A program made the translations under genes and the position numbers. Shown one piece after another: positions 13,538 through 15,983 of a stretch of DNA of 15,983 nt. The notes under the pieces were generated by a model. It was not told the origin of the DNA, searched no databases, and saw nothing but the letters and a program-made list of their open reading frames with translations. The stretch is from assembly GCA_023441145.1 (NCBI GenBank), contig JAEZQN010000403.1, forward strand, positions 1 through 15,983. The letters are read 5' to 3'. This DNA is from Bacillota bacterium. Lineage in GTDB: Bacteria; Bacillota; Clostridia; Lachnospirales; Lachnospiraceae. Positions within the stretch are counted from its first letter, which is position 1; each line of letters starts with the position of its first letter.

Positions 13538-14842
13538 ATGAATTACGACTTACTTGCATCCTTAATGGATTCTGTTCTATTATGTAGGTTTTTTAACAAT
13601 CTACTACATTTTAAATATAATCCAAAACTTCGTTTTATCAGTGGGGTTGCCTCTATGGTATGCTTAACCCTACGATATATCATTTGTATGAATGTATCTG
13701 AATCAACAGAATATATTGTCAGAATTCTGTTCAACGTGGCTATTTTTGTAATTGCTTTTATCTTTTATACTGACCGAATTCGAAAAAAGATTCTTATTTC
13801 ATTTATATATCTTATTGTTATGATGATTTCAGAATCCCTGGTAATGATCATTCTAACTATGATTACCCAGCAGACCATTGACTATGTATTACAATCCAAC
13901 GAGGCGATTCGACAGGCATGTATCCTAATTTCAAAACTTATTGCCTTTTATTTTATAGAACAGCTTAGCGTTCGTTTTAGAGATTATAAGGAAGTAACTT
14001 TTAGCTATATGAAGGAGTTAACCATTATCCTACTTTTTAACTTTTTACTATTTGCCCTGGCCATCCGAGCGATTACTTCTCCAGCTACAATAAACAGCAA
14101 TTATCAAATATTACTAATTATGACAATAGGTATTACCTTTGTTTCATTACTCTCTACTTACTTGATTTCTAAAGTAGCACAAAAATCTCGCAAGGAGATG
14201 GAGTATCAATTGGAACTGACTCGATTAGAAATGGAACACAAGTATTACGAAGACATGTCCGATATAGTAAATAACCTGCGTTCTTTAAGACATGACATAA
14301 ATAATCACATTAGCATCATCCATGGTCTTGTGGACACCAAACAGTACGATGACTTAAAAGATTATTTGAAAGATATTTATGCAGATGCCTGTCACGCCAA
14401 TGACTACATATTTCTAGATAACAAAGCCCTATCCATTTTGTTGAATACAAAGATAGGAAAGGCAACCAGCTTAAATGTTGATATGGATATTGATATAACT
14501 ATCTCTTCCTTACCTTTTAACACCAAGGATATGAGTATTATTATTGGTAACATGCTAGATAATGCCATTGAGGCAGCATCCAAGGTAACAGACAATCCAT
14601 ATATCCACCTAACCATGACAAAGAAAGATCATATTTTTACAATTTGTTGTAGAAACAATTATCTAGTAATACCCGAGGAGCAAAATGGCAGATTCCTCAC
14701 TAGTAAACAGGACAGTAAAAATCATGGAATGGGCATATCTAGTATAAAATCTGCAGTGGAGCGCTATAAAGGTAGGGTAACGATACATGTCACAGATGTA
14801 TTTGAAATAATTATTGAAGTAACGGATACGCAAACAGACTAA
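13538..14842 (+). CDS. agrC: AgrC-like sensor histidine kinase (GHKL family)
   Basis: The start is the ATG at 13538 (434 aa) with GGAGGAG 5-6 nt upstream. An upstream in-frame ATG at 13508 lies at the transcription start and has no ribosome binding site. Residues 1-215 hold about six membrane segments, the peptide-sensing domain. A linker coiled coil (216-240) leads to the H-box SLRHDINNH with phospho-acceptor H252. The N-box NMLDNAIEA (338-346) and G-box HGMGISSIKSAVERYKG (396-412) form the GHKL ATPase, as in AgrC and other HPK10 kinases. It should bind the mature peptide from AgrD and phosphorylate the response regulator encoded 28 nt downstream. The gene pair shares one promoter. Agr assignment rests on the linked agrBD. 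Confidence 0.9.
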   Translation: MNYDLLASLMDSVLLCRFFNNLLHFKYNPKLRFISGVASMVCLTLRYIICMNVSESTEYIVRILFNVAIFVIAFIFYTDRIRKKILISFIYLIVMMISESLVMIILTMITQQTIDYVLQSNEAIRQACILISKLIAFYFIEQLSVRFRDYKEVTFSYMKELTIILLFNFLLFALAIRAITSPATINSNYQILLIMTIGITFVSLLSTYLISKVAQKSRKEMEYQLELTRLEMEHKYYEDMSDIVNNLRSLRHDINNHISIIHGLVDTKQYDDLKDYLKDIYADACHANDYIFLDNKALSILLNTKIGKATSLNVDMDIDITISSLPFNTKDMSIIIGNMLDNAIEAASKVTDNPYIHLTMTKKDHIFTICCRNNYLVIPEEQNGRFLTSKQDSKNHGMGISSIKSAVERYKGRVTIHVTDVFEIIIEVTDTQTD

Positions 14843-14870
14843 TGCTTACATGACTGAGAGGAGATGTAAA

Positions 14871-15590
14871 ATGACTTACCACATAGGAATTTGTGATGAT
14901 GAATTGTTACAAGTAAAGATTAACTCTATATACATAAAAGATATCGCTGAGAGAAATAAAGTCTCAGTTACAACCATCGGCTTTACTTCCTCAGAACAGC
15001 TATTTGAGTATTTAAAAACCCATGAGCTTCATATTGTTTTTATGGATATTGATATGGGTGGTCCTTCTGGAATCTCTGCTGCCATTCAACTGTTTCATGA
15101 TTTACCTAAAATCATAGTGATTTTCATTACTGGGCATAACGAATTTGCCAGCAATGCTTATGATGTTGATGCCCTTGGTTATGTCTTAAAACCAGTGGAT
15201 ATCACTAAGCTAGAACGCTTTTTCAAGAAAGCAATTAATCAGATTGAGGCATCAAACGCAGAATCTTCTTCCACAGCCAGCCCTAGTCTAGTAATAACAG
15301 AAAACGCTGCCAAGATCAAAATACCAGTAAGTGATATTATCTCTATAGAACGTATACGGTATCAAAGCATTATTACCACTAAAACAGGAATTTATCATGT
15401 ATATGAATCGATAACGGCACTAGACGAGAAAACAGCATATACTATGCTTCGGATTAATCAAAGTGAGTTAATAAACCCATCTGTGATTCGTACTATAAAG
15501 GGAAATACCGTATTTCTAAAAAATGGTCAAGAGCGTATCATTAGTAGAAACTACAAGAAGGCAGTACTGGAAACCTTTCTAAAAACATAA
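14871..15590 (+). CDS. agrA: AgrA-like LytTR response regulator
   Basis: The start is the ATG at 14871 (239 aa), 9-10 nt after GAGGAG; an ATG at 14850 lacks a ribosome binding site. The receiver domain (1-125) has acidic pair D9/D10 (ICDDE), phospho-acceptor D59 (FMDIDM), T87 (FITGH) and K107 (YVLKP). After a Ser-rich linker (128-138), residues 139-239 form a LytTR DNA-binding domain (IPVSDIISIERIRYQSIITT and RTIKGNTVFLKNGQERIISR). Such regulators activate agr promoters and target genes once phosphorylated by the partner kinase. It is the last gene of the agrCA operon and its stop lies in the terminator stem. Confidence 0.92.
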   Translation: MTYHIGICDDELLQVKINSIYIKDIAERNKVSVTTIGFTSSEQLFEYLKTHELHIVFMDIDMGGPSGISAAIQLFHDLPKIIVIFITGHNEFASNAYDVDALGYVLKPVDITKLERFFKKAINQIEASNAESSSTASPSLVITENAAKIKIPVSDIISIERIRYQSIITTKTGIYHVYESITALDEKTAYTMLRINQSELINPSVIRTIKGNTVFLKNGQERIISRNYKKAVLETFLKT

Positions 15591-15622
15591 AAATCCTGTA
15601 GGAAATATCCTACAGGATTTTT
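15589..15622. terminator. Bidirectional terminator between agrA and tRNA-Asn
   Basis: A perfect 15-bp stem AAAAATCCTGTAGGA (15589-15603) / TCCTACAGGATTTTT (15608-15622), loop AATA. It starts at the agrA stop codon. T-runs on both sides let it end agrCA on the plus strand and tRNA-Asn on the minus strand. Confidence 0.9.
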
Positions 15623-15629
15623 ACAGTAA

Positions 15630-15701
15630 CTCCCCGAGTTGGGCTCGAACCAACAACCCCACGGTTAACAGCCGTGTGCTCTACCATTGAGCTATCGAGG
15701 A
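15630..15701 (-). tRNA. tRNA-Asn(GTT)
   Basis: A 72-nt class I tRNA. Acceptor TCCTCGA (5', 15701-15695) pairs with TCGGGGA including one U-G pair, with discriminator G at 15630. D arm is AGCTCAATGGTAGAGC, anticodon stem CACGG/CCGTG with loop CTGTTAA (anticodon GTT), and T arm TTGGTTCGAGCCCAA. CCA is not encoded. Confidence 0.95.
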
Positions 15702-15711
15702 ATATACTGAC

Positions 15712-15751
15712 ATTCTAATACCATGGCCTAGCAAAGTCAATACGTATTGAC
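15712..15751 (-). promoter_or_regulatory. Promoter of tRNA-Asn with an overlapping 16-bp palindrome
   Basis: On the minus strand, TTGACT (15740-15735) and TAGAAT (15717-15712) are 17 nt apart, giving a start near 15705. A perfect palindrome GTCAATACGTATTGAC (15736-15751) covers most of the -35 element; it could be a regulator site or chance. Confidence 0.6.
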
Positions 15752-15760
15752 ACTGACAGA

Positions 15761-15983
15761 TTAAAAAAATTGCATCAAATCAACAGGCCCTTCAAGAATG
15801 GTTTTCCCTACATAAAGAGAACCATCCGGCTTTGTTAATACAGACCATTTTACTAAAGCAATAGCGTTATTTTCTATTTCAAGACCTTGAATACACCTTG
15901 GATGGACACAACTACCATCATTAAAATACTTCGGATCTCTTATGCTCGGAAATACTGCCCGATGGGTATGACCTGCAATAATC
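15761..15983 (-). CDS. Metallophosphoesterase (calcineurin-like), C-terminal part
   Basis: A minus-strand frame enters from the right edge and ends at a TAA (15763-15761), giving 73 codons. It begins IIAGHTHRAVFPS, the GHTH metal-binding motif that closes the active site of calcineurin-like phosphoesterases. It continues with PKYFNDGSCVHPRCIQGLEI and KPDGSLYVGKTILEGP, typical of the C-terminal beta sheet. The start and the other metal-binding motifs lie outside the window. Its substrate is unknown. It is followed by the tRNA-Asn promoter region without an evident terminator of its own. Confidence 0.85.
   Translation of the reverse strand, partial: IIAGHTHRAVFPSIRDPKYFNDGSCVHPRCIQGLEIENNAIALVKWSVLTKPDGSLYVGKTILEGPVDLMQFF

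Overview
The window reads as chromosomal DNA of a low-GC, Gram-positive anaerobe of the Clostridia. A Lachnospiraceae-like, plant-sugar-degrading clostridium is my inference. The grounds are the AT-rich composition, strong AGGAGG-type ribosome binding sites, a clostridial-type AgrD peptide, a soluble chemoreceptor and several U-tract hairpin terminators. I cannot name the species from sequence alone.

Region 1 (1-8704) is a carbohydrate uptake and catabolism locus. A minus-strand operon starts at about 7613 from a consensus promoter. It encodes, in order, a lipoprotein sugar-binding protein, an RbsA-type tandem ATPase, an RbsC-type permease, a Gfo/Idh/MocA dehydrogenase, an FGGY sugar kinase, a HAD phosphatase and a BtpA/SgcQ-family TIM-barrel protein that runs off the left edge. 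A DeoR-family regulator is transcribed divergently (7940-8704) from a promoter overlapped by an 18-bp perfect palindrome. Together these suggest import of a monosaccharide, polyol or cyclitol, then oxidation, phosphorylation and further processing. The substrate cannot be read from sequence. Two long inverted repeats, one in the operon leader and a nested pair after the binding-protein gene, probably shape expression.

Region 2 (8705-11475) holds a soluble methyl-accepting chemotaxis protein with a C-terminal zinc-binding CZB domain. It is flanked by gene-poor DNA with a decayed helix-turn-helix fragment, several perfect palindromes and a small repeat family. Two tandem 140-bp units (11101-11325) fold into the same two hairpins with structure-preserving changes. 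The family shares a 13-bp word with the 3' end of the adjacent tRNA-Leu(AAG) gene.

Region 3 (11825-15622), between tRNA-Leu and tRNA-Asn, is a complete Agr-type quorum-sensing module. The minus-strand operon is agrB, then a 59-aa agrD (4-nt overlap, predicted thiolactone ring CWLYF), then a 193-aa protein that looks like an ABC ATPase with no usable nucleotide-binding motifs. The divergent plus-strand operon encodes a GHKL sensor kinase (AgrC-like) and a LytTR response regulator (AgrA-like). The degenerate ABC-like protein is the most unusual gene here.

The right end carries tRNA-Asn(GTT) and the C-terminal part of a metallophosphoesterase on the minus strand.
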